Shown: in pieces, positions 44,263 through 55,945 of the stretch | Layout of the letters: each line of letters begins with the position of its first letter | Position numbering within the stretch: position 1 is the stretch's first letter | NCBI GenBank assembly: GCA_031761405.1 | Contig: JASEVX010000007.1 | Location: 29,414,859-29,478,858 of the forward strand | Origin: Serripes groenlandicus | Taxonomy: Eukaryota > Mollusca > Bivalvia > Cardiida > Cardiidae | Length of the DNA: 64,000 nt | Direction: 5' to 3' | Translations under genes and position numbers: made by a program | The notes under the pieces: model-generated | Database searches by the model: none | What the model saw: the letters and a program-made list of their open reading frames with translations, nothing else | Told to the model about the DNA's origin: nothing

Positions 44263-44708
44263 TATAGCCACATTCAGGCTTCGTGCGCCTCCGTGCGCAT
44301 ATCAAAATTACAACGACAATAATCTCATGATCATATATCCATGATGAAAGGAGGCAGCATTCTGCATTAAATCTTTCCAAATATATGCAAATCTACATAT
44401 TGAATTCACCGTGGCCGAGTAATGGTGGAGTGCTCGCGACAAGACACACTTTCTAGCCTAGAACTGGTTTGTTTACCCAGGGATCATAAATAAGTGAACT
44501 GCCGCCGGTAGATTATTTAATGATGTCGAGGGCAATATTAATTACATTGCTAATAATGGTACAAGTACTGTAGACTATACATTATGTAGCGGCGAATTAT
44601 TTAGTTCGTGTACATATTTTAAAATAGAGAATTTAGACGAATCTGTTCATTTCCCGTCGTTCTGACAATTTACATTTTCAAAACCGAAAGCGGAAGTCAA
44701 CCAAAAGT
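44263..44708. other. End of unit 1
   Basis: Shared with 63,763-64,000. It contains a weak tRNA-like phrase (CCGTGGCCGAGTAATGGTGG) without a B box, so I do not call a tRNA or SINE. The junction to unit 2 is at about 44,709, where a MITE right-end fragment begins (GTCGTCTGCCTCTGATGCGTC ... GGGAAAGGGTTAA, to 44,764). Confidence 0.55.
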
Positions 44709-44880
44709 CAAAAGTCGTCTGCCTCTGATGCGTCAGAATGCATCTACAAGTGGGAAAGGGTTAACCACTTTATGATTGGAACCTATATGGTCCCTTTGTT
44801 TTTGCAAGCTTAAAGATATATTCCAATTAGTGTATCCGCCTCACATCCCCCTAGCAACATCTCCTTTTAGCACATACGAA

Positions 44881-45115
44881 TTGATTGACGGCGGCCAGTT
44901 CACAAACCCATGTGTTTCCTAGCTACCTCACAACAGACTTTCCAATCAACTGGCTGCTTTTCCAAATAGACTGTTAACCCATTGGTGAAAAATGAATGAC
45001 GCTTGTCACATTGACTCTTGTCAAAGCTCTGAAAAAGGTTTGGCGGAAGGACTGGGGTTCGAACCCACAATTCCTAGATTGGCAGGCCCGCGTCGCTACC
45101 CACTAAGCTACCGGC
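44881..45115 (-). mobile_element. tRNA-derived SINE, unit 2 orthologue of 26,369-26,640
   Basis: TTGATTGACGGCGGCCAG joins positions that are about 40 bases apart in unit 1, so GGGGTTTAACGCCGTTTTCAAC has been deleted. The B box GGGGTTCGAACCC is retained. Confidence 0.78.
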
Positions 45116-45152
45116 AAATCTTAATACATCCCTGATTCTTCTGGAACCGAAT

Positions 45153-45249
45153 CACGCTGGTCGAATGGTTTTCATCACGCTGGTCGAATGGTTTTCATCA
45201 CGCTGGTCGAATGGTTTTCATCACGCTGGTCGAATTGTTTTCATCACGC
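45153..45249 (+). repeat. 23-bp tandem repeat, 4.2 copies
   Basis: CACGCTGGTCGAATGGTTTTCAT at 45153, 45176, 45199 and 45222, with a partial fifth at 45245. Unit 1 (about 26,682) has a single CACGCTTGCCGATTTGTTTTCAT, so this is an expansion in unit 2. Confidence 0.95.
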
Positions 45250-45443
45250 TCTGCCTCAGACGGAAATTATTTTTAATGCAACTCATTTATGGCTGAGGCT
45301 ACCGTTATAGCTTGTTATCACTAGTAACATCTAAGATTCTTCTAAGTGGCTACGAACTTTAAATGCACTGGATGGACGATGATTATGTACATGCTTGCCG
45401 GAGTGTTCACCGTTCAGAGATGCAACAAGACTGACGCGTCTCA

Positions 45444-45688
45444 TAGTGGATTGATTGTTCAACGCCGTTTTCAACAATTGTTTAGTCATATCACGGCGGC
45501 CAGTTCCCCTATTCATACGTTTTTTGGCTTTCTCACATCAGTAATCCACACAACAATCCTTCCAAGCAACTGGTTGCTTTTCCACATAGACTGTTAGCCC
45601 ATTGGTGGAAGACGAATGCCGGTTGTCACAATGACTTTTGTCAAACGACGGAAAGAATGTTGGCCGAACAGGGGTTCGAACCCACAAC
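45444..45688 (-). mobile_element. 5'-truncated SINE with TSD CGCGTCTCA
   Basis: CGCGTCTCA flanks it at 45435-45443 and 45689-45697. Unit 1 has one CTCGTCTCA at about 26,886-26,894 followed by CAGACGGTAT. The element reads GATTGATTGTTCAACGCCG ... GGGGTTCGAACCCACAAC, so the tRNA-like head is cut just past the B box. Confidence 0.88.
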
Positions 45689-46079
45689 CGCGTCTCAAAG
45701 ACGGTATAAACTATTATAACACTAATTCATCACATCGAAAGGGAAATTGAATGAGGAACGAACAGAGTTTATCTAAACTATTTCGTTATTATCAGATTCA
45801 CGTGTGATTTCCTTCTGCGATTTAAGGTGAAATGTTAAATAAAGCGACACAAACAAATATTGTTTTTTCTAATTTAAACGTCTTGGATTTTATATAGTAC
45901 TGAACCTCACCACATACTTCTATGTATTGTTTGTGTGTAATATTATAAGTGGAATTCACGCGGCATTGGGTTGCCACACGATTAAACAAAACAGTGTGTA
46001 TTGATAAATCATCTATCTACCAACAAAGAATTAAATACAAATAGCTAAAACATAAATGTACCCGTACTGTAAAAGTCAA

Positions 46080-46254
46080 TAAATGGTTTTATGCAAACAA
46101 TGCAGATTCAGGTGAGCAGCTCCTAATGAGCTGTCTCTCCTGAAATTTGCATTGGCTTTAATTTTACCCAATTTCCTGTTGGACAACAAATGCAGTGGAT
46201 CAATTTTCACCATGGAAGAGTCGGCTTTGTAAAATTCGCTAGTGAAGGAGTTAA
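46080..46254. mobile_element. TTAA-flanked MITE, second family, left end eroded
   Basis: ACAATGCAGATTCAGGTGAG, CAGCTCCTAATGAGCTGTCTC and CGCTAGTGAAGGAGTTAA. It matches 28,644-28,861 without the TTAACCCTTTCGCTGCC terminus. Confidence 0.65.
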
Positions 46255-46429
46255 ACGGTGGACATTTATTTCACCCGGTAAACTTCAGCTGATTGATATG
46301 AGTGCTATTCATTCAATTGTTGAAGTGGTTCAAACTTACTCGGTGAAATAAGCGGCGTAAATAATCCATTGTTTTGAATGTGTACAGTTCACTTTTTAAA
46401 CTGTTTCCTTCTCCGATGTAGACGTCCTT

Positions 46430-46681
46430 TGAGCCGTGCCGCGAGAAAACCAACATTGTTGTCTCTGCGTACAGTGTAGACCCGGATCAGCCTAAACATG
46501 CCGCGAAGGCTACACTGTTCGCTTCCTGTGGATTTCTGTTTCAGGAATAATTACTTTATACCTCTATCCCCCTGCGACAGAATGTGTCGGCCCGGAGTAG
46601 CCTCCGCGGACTGCTCAGGCTGATCTTGATCAATACATTACGCAAAGTCCATAATGTTGGTTTGTTCGCGTGACGGCTCAT
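46430..46681. mobile_element. TGAGCC-type MITE with empty site in unit 1
   Basis: TGAGCCGTGCCGCGAGAAAA ... GTTCGCGTGACGGCTCA. Unit 1 at 29,021-29,037 reads GTAGACGTCATTTTGTG where unit 2 reads GTAGACGTCCTT-[element]-TTTTGTG. This fits an insertion with a short duplicated TT. Confidence 0.87.
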
Positions 46682-46828
46682 TTTGTGTCGAAATGCTACT
46701 CCACCAAGGTATCAGATCGATAGTGTTACTACATCTCATACCGTAGTATAAGCTGTATTAGTTGAAACAAAATAACTCGCCACGTTCAAACTGTATTATT
46801 TTAACTAAATTAAACATTCAACAGTATC

Positions 46829-47053
46829 GTAACACATTCCCAAATACCGACGCTTTCGGACGCATCTGCTGCAGAAGACATCTGAAAACATTGTGACAAG
46901 GTAAACAAAATGAAAATGTTAAAAATTCTCCTCTTGCCACAATATTTTCATTTTTTAATTAATTATACCTTCATTTAAAGAGGTTTTCAATGCTTTTGAT
47001 TGGATGTTTTTAAATTGTCTGTTGCAACGTTGTTGTGTGTGGGCAATTGTTAA
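46829..47053 (-). mobile_element. TTAA-type MITE (orthologue of 29,203)
   Basis: GACGCTTTCGGACGCATCTGCTGCAGAAGACATC, GAAAACATTGTGACAAGG, TCCTCTTGCCACAATATTTTCA and TGTTAA. Confidence 0.7.
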
Positions 47054-47286
47054 ATAATCTATCTTTAAAGTCAATGTTTTTTTATTTTTATTTATCTCTT
47101 CATTTATGTGTAGGCAACATGTGGGTTGGTTGACCTTTAGACTAAGATATCGTATATAGATATATATCATTAATAACCTACGTTTGATGTTTAACAAGAG
47201 TATTTTCACTTATTATAAATACCGAGATAACAGAAAGTAATTGAAATTAAATTTCATAAAGTTTATGAAAAAACCTTTAATTGCTT

Positions 47287-47500
47287 TTAACCCCATTCCA
47301 CATACAACACATATACAGCAGAAGACTTTGAAAACATTTACAAACATGGAAACAAATTAAAGTATAAGTATTGATAGAGTTAAAAATATTGTTGCAAAGG
47401 GAAGAATTGCTGATCATGTGTAATATGCCCTGTTGCAATCATGTTTTAAAAGATTCGTCGGCTTCAGATGTATCAACATGGGACTGCATGTAGGAATGCA
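47287..47500 (+). mobile_element. TTAA-type MITE (orthologue of 29,656)
   Basis: TTAACCCCATTCCACATACA, CAGCAGAAGACTTTGAAAAC, GGGAAGAATTGCTGATCATG and TTCGTCGGCTTCAGATG. The right end is eroded. Confidence 0.7.
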
Positions 47501-47754
47501 TAAACGAAGATCGGGCTTGAACATCACACGAACACTATCATTCAAAATTCAGTTTAGAAAATTGTTTATCATTGATAGGTAGAAGATACGCATTCATGAG
47601 AACTTAAGATAAACATTAGAGCCAGGTATTAATTAACTTGTTGATGAAGATCGATCTACTCATGCATGCAATCTTATTCAAAATGTCTATTCGTTTGTCC
47701 ACGTTTTTTTAACCGTGCTAAAAACCTTTTGTTAAAAGTCATTTCAGCTTGTGT

Positions 47755-50700
47755 GAACACTGGTAAGTCTCCAGCCAGGGATTGTGATTAGTTTGTACGA
47801 GTACTGGTTAGGTCTCCAGCCAGTAAGTATCGACTGTGATTAATCTGTATCGAGTACTGGTTAGGTCTCCATCCAGGAAGTATCGACTGTGATTAATCTG
47901 TATCGAGTACTGGTTAGGTCTCCATCCAGGAAGTATCGAGTGTCATTAATCTGTATCGAGTACTGGTTAGGTCTAAAACCAGGAAGTATCGAGTGTCATT
48001 AATCTGTATCGAGTACTGGTTAGGTCTCCAGCCAGGAAGAATCGAGTGTCAATAATCTGTATCGAGTACTGGTTAGGTCTCCAGCCAGGAAGTATCGAGT
48101 GTCATTAATCTGTATCGAGTACTGGTTAGGTCTCCTGCCAGGAAGTATCGAGTGTCATTAATCTGTATCGAGTACTGGTTAGGTCTCCAGCCAGGAAGTG
48201 TCGAGTGTCATTAATCTGTATCGAGTACTGGTTAGGTCTCCATCCAGGAAGTATCGACTGTGATTAATCTGTATCGAGTACTGGTTAGGTCTCCAGCCAG
48301 CAGGTGTCGAGTGTCATTAATCTGTATCGAGTACTGGTTAGGTCTCCATCCAGCAGGTGTCGAGTGTCATTAATCTGTATCGAGTACTGGTTAGGTCTCC
48401 AACCAGGAAGTATCGACTGTGATTAATCTGTATCAAGAACTGGTTAGGTCTCCAGCCAGGAAATATCGACTGTGATTAATCTGTATTGTATCGAGTACTG
48501 GTTAGGTCTCCATCCAGCAGGTGTCGAGTGTCATTAATCTGTATCGAGTACTGGTTAGGTCTCCAGCTAGCAAGTGTCGAGTGTCATTAATCTGTATCAA
48601 GTACTGGTTAGGTCTCCAGCTAGCAAGTGTCAAGTGTCATTAATCTGTATCGAGAACTGGTTAGGTCTCCATCCAGGAAGTATCGAGTGTCATTAATCTG
48701 TATCAAGAACTGGTTAGGTCTCCAGCCAGGAAGTATCGAGTGTCATTAATCTGTATCAAGTACTGGTTAGGTCTCCATCCAGGAAGTGTCGAGTGTCATT
48801 AATCTGTATCGAGTACTGGTTAGGTCTCCAGCCAGGAAGTATCGACTGTGATTAATCTGTATCGAGTACTGGTTAGGTCTCCATCCAGGAAGTATCGACT
48901 GTGATTAATCTGTATCGAGTACTGGTTAGGTCTCCATCCAGGAAGTATCGAGTGTCATTAATCTGTATCGAGTACTGGTTAGGTCTAAAACTAGGAAGTA
49001 TCGAGTGTCATTAATCTGTATCGAGTACTGGTTAGGTCTCCAGCCAGGAAGTATCTAGTGTCAATAATCTGTATCGAGTACTGGTAAGGTCTCCAGCCAG
49101 GAAGTATCGAGTGTCATTAATCTGTATCGAGTACAGGTTAGGTCTCCAGCCAGGAAGTATCGACTGTCATTAATCTGTATCGAGTACTGGTTAGGTATCC
49201 AGCCAGGAAGTATCGAGGGTCATTAATCTGTATCGAGTACTGGTTAGGTCTCCAGCCAGGAAGTATCGAGTGTCATTAATCTGTATCAAGAACTGGTTAG
49301 GTCTCTAGCCAGCAGGTATCGAGTGTCATTAATCTGTATCAAGAACTGGTTAGGTCTCCAGCCAGCAGGTGTCGAGTGTCACTAATCTGTATCGAGTACT
49401 GGTTAGGTCTCCAGCCAGCAGGTGTCGAGTGTCATTAATCTGTATCAAGAACTGTTTAGGTCTCCAGCCAGGAAGTATCGAGTGTCATTAATCTGTATCG
49501 AGTACTTGTTAGGTCTCCATCCAGGAAGTATCGAGTGTCATTAATCTGTATCGAGTACTGGTTAGGTCTCCAGCCAGGAAGTGTCGAGTGTCATTAATCT
49601 GTATCGAATACTGGTTAGGTCTCCAGCCAGGAAGTATCGAGTGCCATTAATCTGTATCGAGTACTGGTTAGGTCTCTATCCAGCAGGTGTCGAGTGTCAT
49701 TAATCTGTATCGAGTACTGGTTAGGTCTCAGCCAGGAAGTATCGAGTGTCATTAATCTGTATCGAGTACTGCTTAGGTCTCCAGCCAGGAAGTGTCGAGT
49801 GTCATTAATCTGTATCGAGTACTGGTTAGGTCTCCAGCCAGGAAGTATCGACTGTGATTAATCTGTATCGAGTACTGGTTAGGTCTCCATCCAGGAAGTA
49901 TCGACTGTGATTAATCTGTATCGAGTACTGGTTAGGTCTCCATCCAGGAAGTATCGAGTGTCATTAATCTATATCGAGTACTGGTTAGGTCTACAACCAG
50001 GAAGTATCGAGTGTCATTAATCTGTATCAAGTACTGGTTAGGTCTCCAGCCAGCAGGTATCGAGTGTCATTAATCTGTATCAAGAACTGGTTAGGTCTCC
50101 AGCCAGGAAGTATCGAGTGTCATTAATCTGTATCGAGTACTGGTTAGGTCTCCAGCCAGGAAGTGTCGAGTGTCATTAATCTGTATCAAGTACTGGTTAG
50201 GTCTCCAACCAGGAAGTGTCGAGTGTCATTAATCTGTATCGAGTACTGGTTAGGTCTCCAGCCAGGAAGTATCGAGTGTCATTAATCTGTATCGAGTACT
50301 GGTTAGGTCTCCAGCCAGCAGGTGTCGAGTGTCATTAATCTGTATCGAGTACTGGTTAGGTCTCCAGCCAGGAAGTGTCGAGTGTCATTAATCTGTATCG
50401 AGTACTGGTTAGGTCTCCAGCCAGGAAGTATCGAGTGTCGATAATCTGTATCAAGAACTGGTTAGTTCTCCATCCAGGAAGTATCGAGTTTCATTAATCT
50501 GTATCAAGAACTGGTTAGGTCTCCAGCCAGGAAGTATCGACTGTCATTAATCTGTATCGAGTACTGGTTAGGTATCCAGCCAGGAAGTATCGAGTGTCAT
50601 TAATCTGTATCGAGTACTGGTTAGGTCTCCAGCCAGGAAGTATCGAGTGTCATTAATCTGTATCGAGTACTGGTTAGGTCTCCAGCTAGCAGGTGTCGAG

Positions 50701-53140
50701 GGTCATTAATCTGTATCAAGTACTGGTTAGGTCTCCAACCAGCAGGTGTCGAGTGTCATTAATCTGTATCGAGTACTGGTTATGTCTCCAGCCAGGAAGT
50801 GTCGAGTGTCATTAATCTGTATCGAGTACTGGTTAGGTCTCCAGCCAGGAAGTATCGAGTGTCATTAATCTGTATCGAGTACTGGTTAGGTCTCCAGCCA
50901 GGAAGTATCCAGTGTCATTCATCTGTATCGAGTACTGGTTAGGTCTCCAGCTAGGAAGTATCGACTGTCATTAATCTGTATCGAGTACTGGTTAGGTATC
51001 CAGCCAGGGAGTATCCAGTGTCATTAATCTGTATCGAGTACTGGTTAGGTCTCCAGCCAGGAAGTATCGAGTGTCATTAATATGTATCAAGAACTGGTTA
51101 GGTCTCCAGCCAGCAGGTATCGAGTGTCATTAATCTGTATCAAGAACTGGTTAGGTCTCCAGACAGCAGGTGTCGAGTGTCATTAATCTGTATCGAGTAC
51201 TGGTTAGGTCTCCAGCCAGCAGGTGTCGAGTGTCATTTATCTGTATCAAGAACTGGTTAGGTCTCCAGCCAGGAAGTATCGAGTGTCATTAATCTGTATC
51301 GAGTACTGGTTAGGTCTCCATCCAGGAAGTATCGAGTGTCATTAATCTGTATCGAGTACTGGTTAGGTCTCCAGCCAGGAAGTGTCGAGTGTCATTAATC
51401 TTTATCGAATACTGGTTAGGTCTCCAGCCAGGAAGTATCGACTGTCATTAATCTGTATCGAGTACTGGTTAGGTATCCAGCCAGGAAGTATCGAGTGTCA
51501 TTAATCTGTATCGAGTACTGGTTAGGTCTCCAGCCAGGAAGTATCGAGTGTCATTAATCTGTATCGAGTACTGGTTAGGTCTCCAGCCAGGAAGTATCGA
51601 GTGTCATTAATCTGTATCAAGAACGGGTTAGGTCTCCAGCTAGCAGGTGTCGAGGGTCATTAATCTGTATCAAGTACTGGTTAGGTCTCCAACCAGCAGG
51701 TGTCGAGTGTCATTAATCTGTATCGAGTACTGGTTAGGTCTCCAGCCAGGAAGTGTCGAGTGTCATTAATCTGTATCGAGTACTGGTTAGGTCTCCAGCC
51801 AACAGGTGTCGAGTGTCATTAATCTGTATCAAGTACTGGTTAGGTCTCCAGCCAGGAAGTGTCGAGTGTCATTAATCTGTATCAAGAACTGGTTAGGTCT
51901 CCAGCCAGGAAGTATCGAGTGTCATTAATCTGTATCGAGTACTGGTTAGGTCTCCATCCAGGAAGTATCGAGTGTCATTAATCTGTATCAAGAACTGGTT
52001 AGGTCTCCAGCCAGCAGGTGTCGAGTGTCATTAATCTGTATCGAGTACTGGTTAGGTCTCCAGCCAGCAGGTGTCGAGTGTCATTAATCTGTATCGAGTA
52101 CTGGTTAGGTCTCCAGCCAGGAAGTATCGAGTGTCATTAATCTGTTTCGAGTACTGGTTAGGTCTCCAGCCAGGAAGTGTCGAGTGTCATTAATCTGTAT
52201 CAAGAACTGGTTAGGTCTCCAGTCAGGAAGTATCGACTGGGATTAATCTATATCGAGTACTGGTTAGGTCTCCAGCCAGGAAGTATCGAGTGTCATTAAT
52301 CTGTATCAAGTACTGGTTAGGTCTCGAGCGAGGAAGTATGGAGTACTGGTTAGGTCTCCAGCCAGGAAGTGTCGAGTCTCATTAATCTGTATCAATAACT
52401 GGTTAGGTCTCCAGCCAGGAAGTGTCGAGTGTCATTAATCTTCATCGAGTACTGGTTAGGTCTCCAGCCAGGAAGTATCGAGTATCATTAATCTGTATCG
52501 AGTACTGGTTAGGTCTCCAGCCAGGAAGTATCGAGTGTCATTAATCTGTATCGAGTACTGGTTAGGTCTCCATCCAGGAAGTATCGAGTGTCATTAATCT
52601 GTATCAAGTACTGATTAGGTCTCCAGCCAGCAGGTGTCGAGTGTCATTAATCTATATCGAGTACTGGTTAGGTCTCCAGCCAGCAGGTATCGATTGTCAT
52701 TAATCTGTATCGAGTACTGGTTAGGTCTCCAGTCAGGAAGTATCGAGTGTCATTAATCTGTATCGAGTACTGGTTAGGTCTCCAGCCAGGAAGTACCGAG
52801 TGTCATTAATCTGTATCAAGTACTGGTTAGGTCTCCAGCCAGCAGGTGTCGAGTGTCATTAATCTGTATCGAGCACTGGTTAGGTCTCCAACCAGGAAGT
52901 ATCGAGTGTCATTAATCTGTATCGAGTACTGGTTAGGTCTCCAGCCAGGAAGTGTCGAGTGTCATTAATCTGTATCGAGTACTGGTTAGGTATCCAGCCA
53001 GCAGGTGTCGAGTGTCATTAATCTGTATCAAGTACTGTTTAGGTCTCCAGCCAGCAGGTGTCGAGTGTCATTAATCTGTATCGAGTACTGATTAGGTCTC
53101 CAGCCAGCAGGTGTCGAGTGTCATTAATCTGTATCGAGTA
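47755..53140 (+). repeat. 53-bp alpha minisatellite, about 100 copies, with higher-order structure
   Basis: Unit: CTGTATCGAGTACTGGTTAG plus GTCTCCAGCCAGGAAGTATCGAGTGTCATTAAT. Variants at fixed positions (CCAGCC, CCATCC, AGGAAGT, AGCAGGT, ATCAAGAAC, CGACTGTGATT) recur in blocks. A rare CTAAAACCAGG/CTAAAACTAGG monomer recurs at about 47,973 and 48,985, with a CTACAACCAGG relative near 49,990, that is, at intervals of about 1,010 bp or 19 monomers. A GAGGGTCATT pair at about 50,698 and 51,653 is 18 monomers apart. Not coding. Confidence 0.96.
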
Positions 53141-55945
53141 CTGAGTTGGTCTACAGCCAGCAGGTATCAAATGTAATTAACCTGCATGAGTACTGAGTTG
53201 GTCTACAGCCAGCAGGTATCAAATGTTATTAACCTGCGTGAGTATTGAGTTGGTCTACAGCCAGCAGGTATCAAATGTTATTAACCTGCATGAGTACTAA
53301 GTTGATCTATAGCCCAGCAGGTATCAAGTGTAATTAAAATGCATGAGTACTGAGTTGGTCTACAGCCAGCAGGTATCAAATGTAATTAACCTGTGTGAGT
53401 ACTGAGTTGGTCTACAGCCAGCAGGTATCATATGTAATTAACCTGCGCGAGTATTGAGTTGATCTACAGCCAGCAGGTATGAAATGTAATTAAAATGCAT
53501 GAGTACTGAGTTGGTCTACAGCCAGCAGGTATCAAATGTAATTAACCTGTGTGAGTACTGAGTTGGTCTACAGCCAGCAGGTATCATATGTAATTAACCT
53601 GCGCGAGTATTGAGTTGATCTACAGCCAGCAGGTATGAAATGTAATTAACTTGCGTGAGTACTGAGTTGATCTACAGCCAGCAGGTATAAAATGTAATTA
53701 ACGTGCGTGAGTACTGAGATGGTCTACAGCCAGCAGGTATCAAATGTAATTAACATGCGTGAGTACTGAGTTGGTCTACAGCCAGCAGGTATCAACTGTT
53801 ATTAACCTGTGTGAGTATTGAGTTGATCTCCAGCCATCATGTATCAAATGTAGCTAACCTGTGTGAGTACTGAACCGGTCTAGAGCCAGCAGGTATCAAG
53901 TGTTGTTAACCTGTGCGAGTACTGAGTTGGTATACAGACAGCAGGTATCAAATGTAGCTAAACTGTGTGAGTACTGAGTTGGTCTAGATCCAACAGGTAT
54001 CAAATCTAGTTAACCTGTGTGAGTACTGAGTTGATCTACAGCCAGCAGGTATAAAAAGTAATTAACCTGTGTGAGTACTGAGTTGGTCTACAGCCAGCAG
54101 GTATCAAATGTAATTAACCTGCGTGAGTACTGAGTTGGTCCAGATCCAGCAGGTATCAACTGTTATTAACCTGTGTGAGTACTGAGTTGATCTACAGCCA
54201 TCAGGTATCAAATGTATTTAACCTGTGTGAGTACTGAGTTGATCTACAGCCATCAGGTATCAACTATTATTAACCTGTGTGAGTACTGAGTTGGTCTATA
54301 TCCAGCAGGTATCAAATGTAATTAACCTGTATGAGTACTGAGTTGATCTACAGCCAGCAGGTATCAACTCTTATTAATTTGTGTGAGTACTGAGTTGGTC
54401 TAGAGCCAGCAGGTATCAACTCTTATTAACCTGTGTGAGTACTGAGTTGATCTACATCCAGCAGGTATCAACTCTTATTAACCTGTGTGAGTACTGAGTT
54501 GGTCTAGAGCCAGCAGGTATCAAATGTAATTAACCTGTGTGAGTACTGAGTTGGTCTAAAGCCAGCAGGTATCAAATGTTATTAACCTGTGTGAGTACTA
54601 AGTTGATCTACAGACAGCAGGTATAAAATGTAATTAACCTATGTGAGTACTGAGTTGATCTACAGCCAGCAGGTATCAAATGTAATTAACCTATGTGAGT
54701 ACTGAGTTGATCTACAGCCAGCAGGTATCAAATGTTATTAACCTGTGTGGGTACTGAGTTGATCTACAGCCAACAGGTATCAAATGTTATTAACCTGTGT
54801 GAGTACTAAGTTGATCTACAGACAGCAGGAATCAAATGTAATTAACCTGTGTGAGTACTGAGTTGATCTACAGCCATCAGGTATCAAATGTAATTAACCT
54901 GTGTGGGTACTGAGTTGATCTACATCCAGCAGGTATTAAATGTAATTAACCTATGTGAGTACTGAGTTGACCTACAGCCAGCAGGTATCAAATGATATTA
55001 ACCTGTGTGGGTACTGAGTTGATCTACATCCAGCAGGTATAAAATGTAATTAACCTACGTGGGTACTGAGTTGGTCTACAGCCAGCACGTATAAAATGTA
55101 ATTAACCTGCGAGGGTACTGAGTTGGCTAAAGCCAGCAAGTATCAAATGTTATTAACCTGTGTGAGTACTGAACCGGTCTAGAGCCAGCAGGTATCAACT
55201 GTTATTAACCTACTTGAGTACTGAGTTGGTCTACAGCCAGCAGGTATCAAATGTAATTAACCTGTGTGAGTACTGAGTTGATTTCCAGCCAGAAGGTATC
55301 AAATGTAATTAACCTACGTGGGTACTGAGTTGGTCTACAGCCAGCAGGTATCAAATGTAATTAACCTGAGCGAGTACTGAGTTGGTCTACAGCCAGCAGG
55401 TATTAACTGTAATTAACCTGTGTGAGTACTGAGTTGGTCTACAGCCAGCAGGTATCAAATGTAATTAACCTGTGTGAGTACTGAGTTGGTCTACAGCCAG
55501 CAGGTATCAAATATAATTAACCTGCGTGAGTACTGAGTTGGTCTACAGCCATCAGGTATCAAATGTAATTAACCTGTGTGAGTACTGAGTTGATCTACAT
55601 CCAGCAGGTATCAAATATAATTAACCTGCGTGAGTACTGAGTTGGTCTACAGCCATAAGGTATCAAATGTAATTAACCTGTGTGAGTACTGAGTTGGTCT
55701 ACAGCCAGCAGGTATTAAATGTAATTAACCTGCGTGAGTACTGAGTTGGTCTACAGCCATCAGGTATCAAATGTAATTAACCTGTGTGAGTACAGAGTTG
55801 GTCTATAGCCAGCAGTTATCGAGTGTGATTAACCTGTGCGTTTACTGCTATGGTTTACATCCATCAGGTATCGAGTGTGATTAACCTGCCCGACTTCTCA
55901 GTAGGTCTGATGCCAGCAGGTATCGAGTGTGATTAACCTGCTCGA
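53141..55945 (+). repeat. 52-bp beta minisatellite, about 54 copies
   Basis: Unit: GAGTACTGAGTTGGTCTACA plus GCCAGCAGGTATCAAATGTAATTAACCTGTGT. It switches abruptly from the alpha type at about 53,140 (TGTATCGAGTACTGAGTTGG). More heterogeneous than the alpha block. It ends with three alpha/ancestral-like monomers (ATCGAGTGTGATTAACCTG) before GAGGTCAAATTACGCC. Confidence 0.96.

Larger units (their letters stand above)
26168..44708. repeat. Segmental tandem duplication, unit 1 (~18.5 kb)
   Basis: Collinear with 44,709-64,000. Landmarks (unit 1/unit 2): SINE 26,369/44,881; MITE pair 29,203 and 29,656 / 46,829 and 47,287; 52-bp array 30,085/47,755; GGTCAAATTACGCCAA 32,703/55,946; LINE fragment 38,161/58,960; MITE 42,890/62,706; TGAGCC MITE 43,250/63,046. 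Specific to unit 1: a TA-type MITE, a 0.6-kb TIR element, the foldback with SINEs, a MITE at 36,101, a hairpin element at 37,283 and a 2.2-kb stretch at 39,845-42,054. Confidence 0.85.

Noticed and set aside
44400..44480. tRNA-Ser/Leu-like phrase GTGGCCGAGT..TGGTGGAGTGC (also at 63,896)
   Set aside because: No B box or acceptor pairing follows, so neither a tRNA nor a SINE can be supported.
47755..53140. Telomere-like GGTTAGG inside each alpha monomer
   Set aside because: The motif occurs once per 53-bp unit in a longer unrelated monomer, with no TTAGGG runs.
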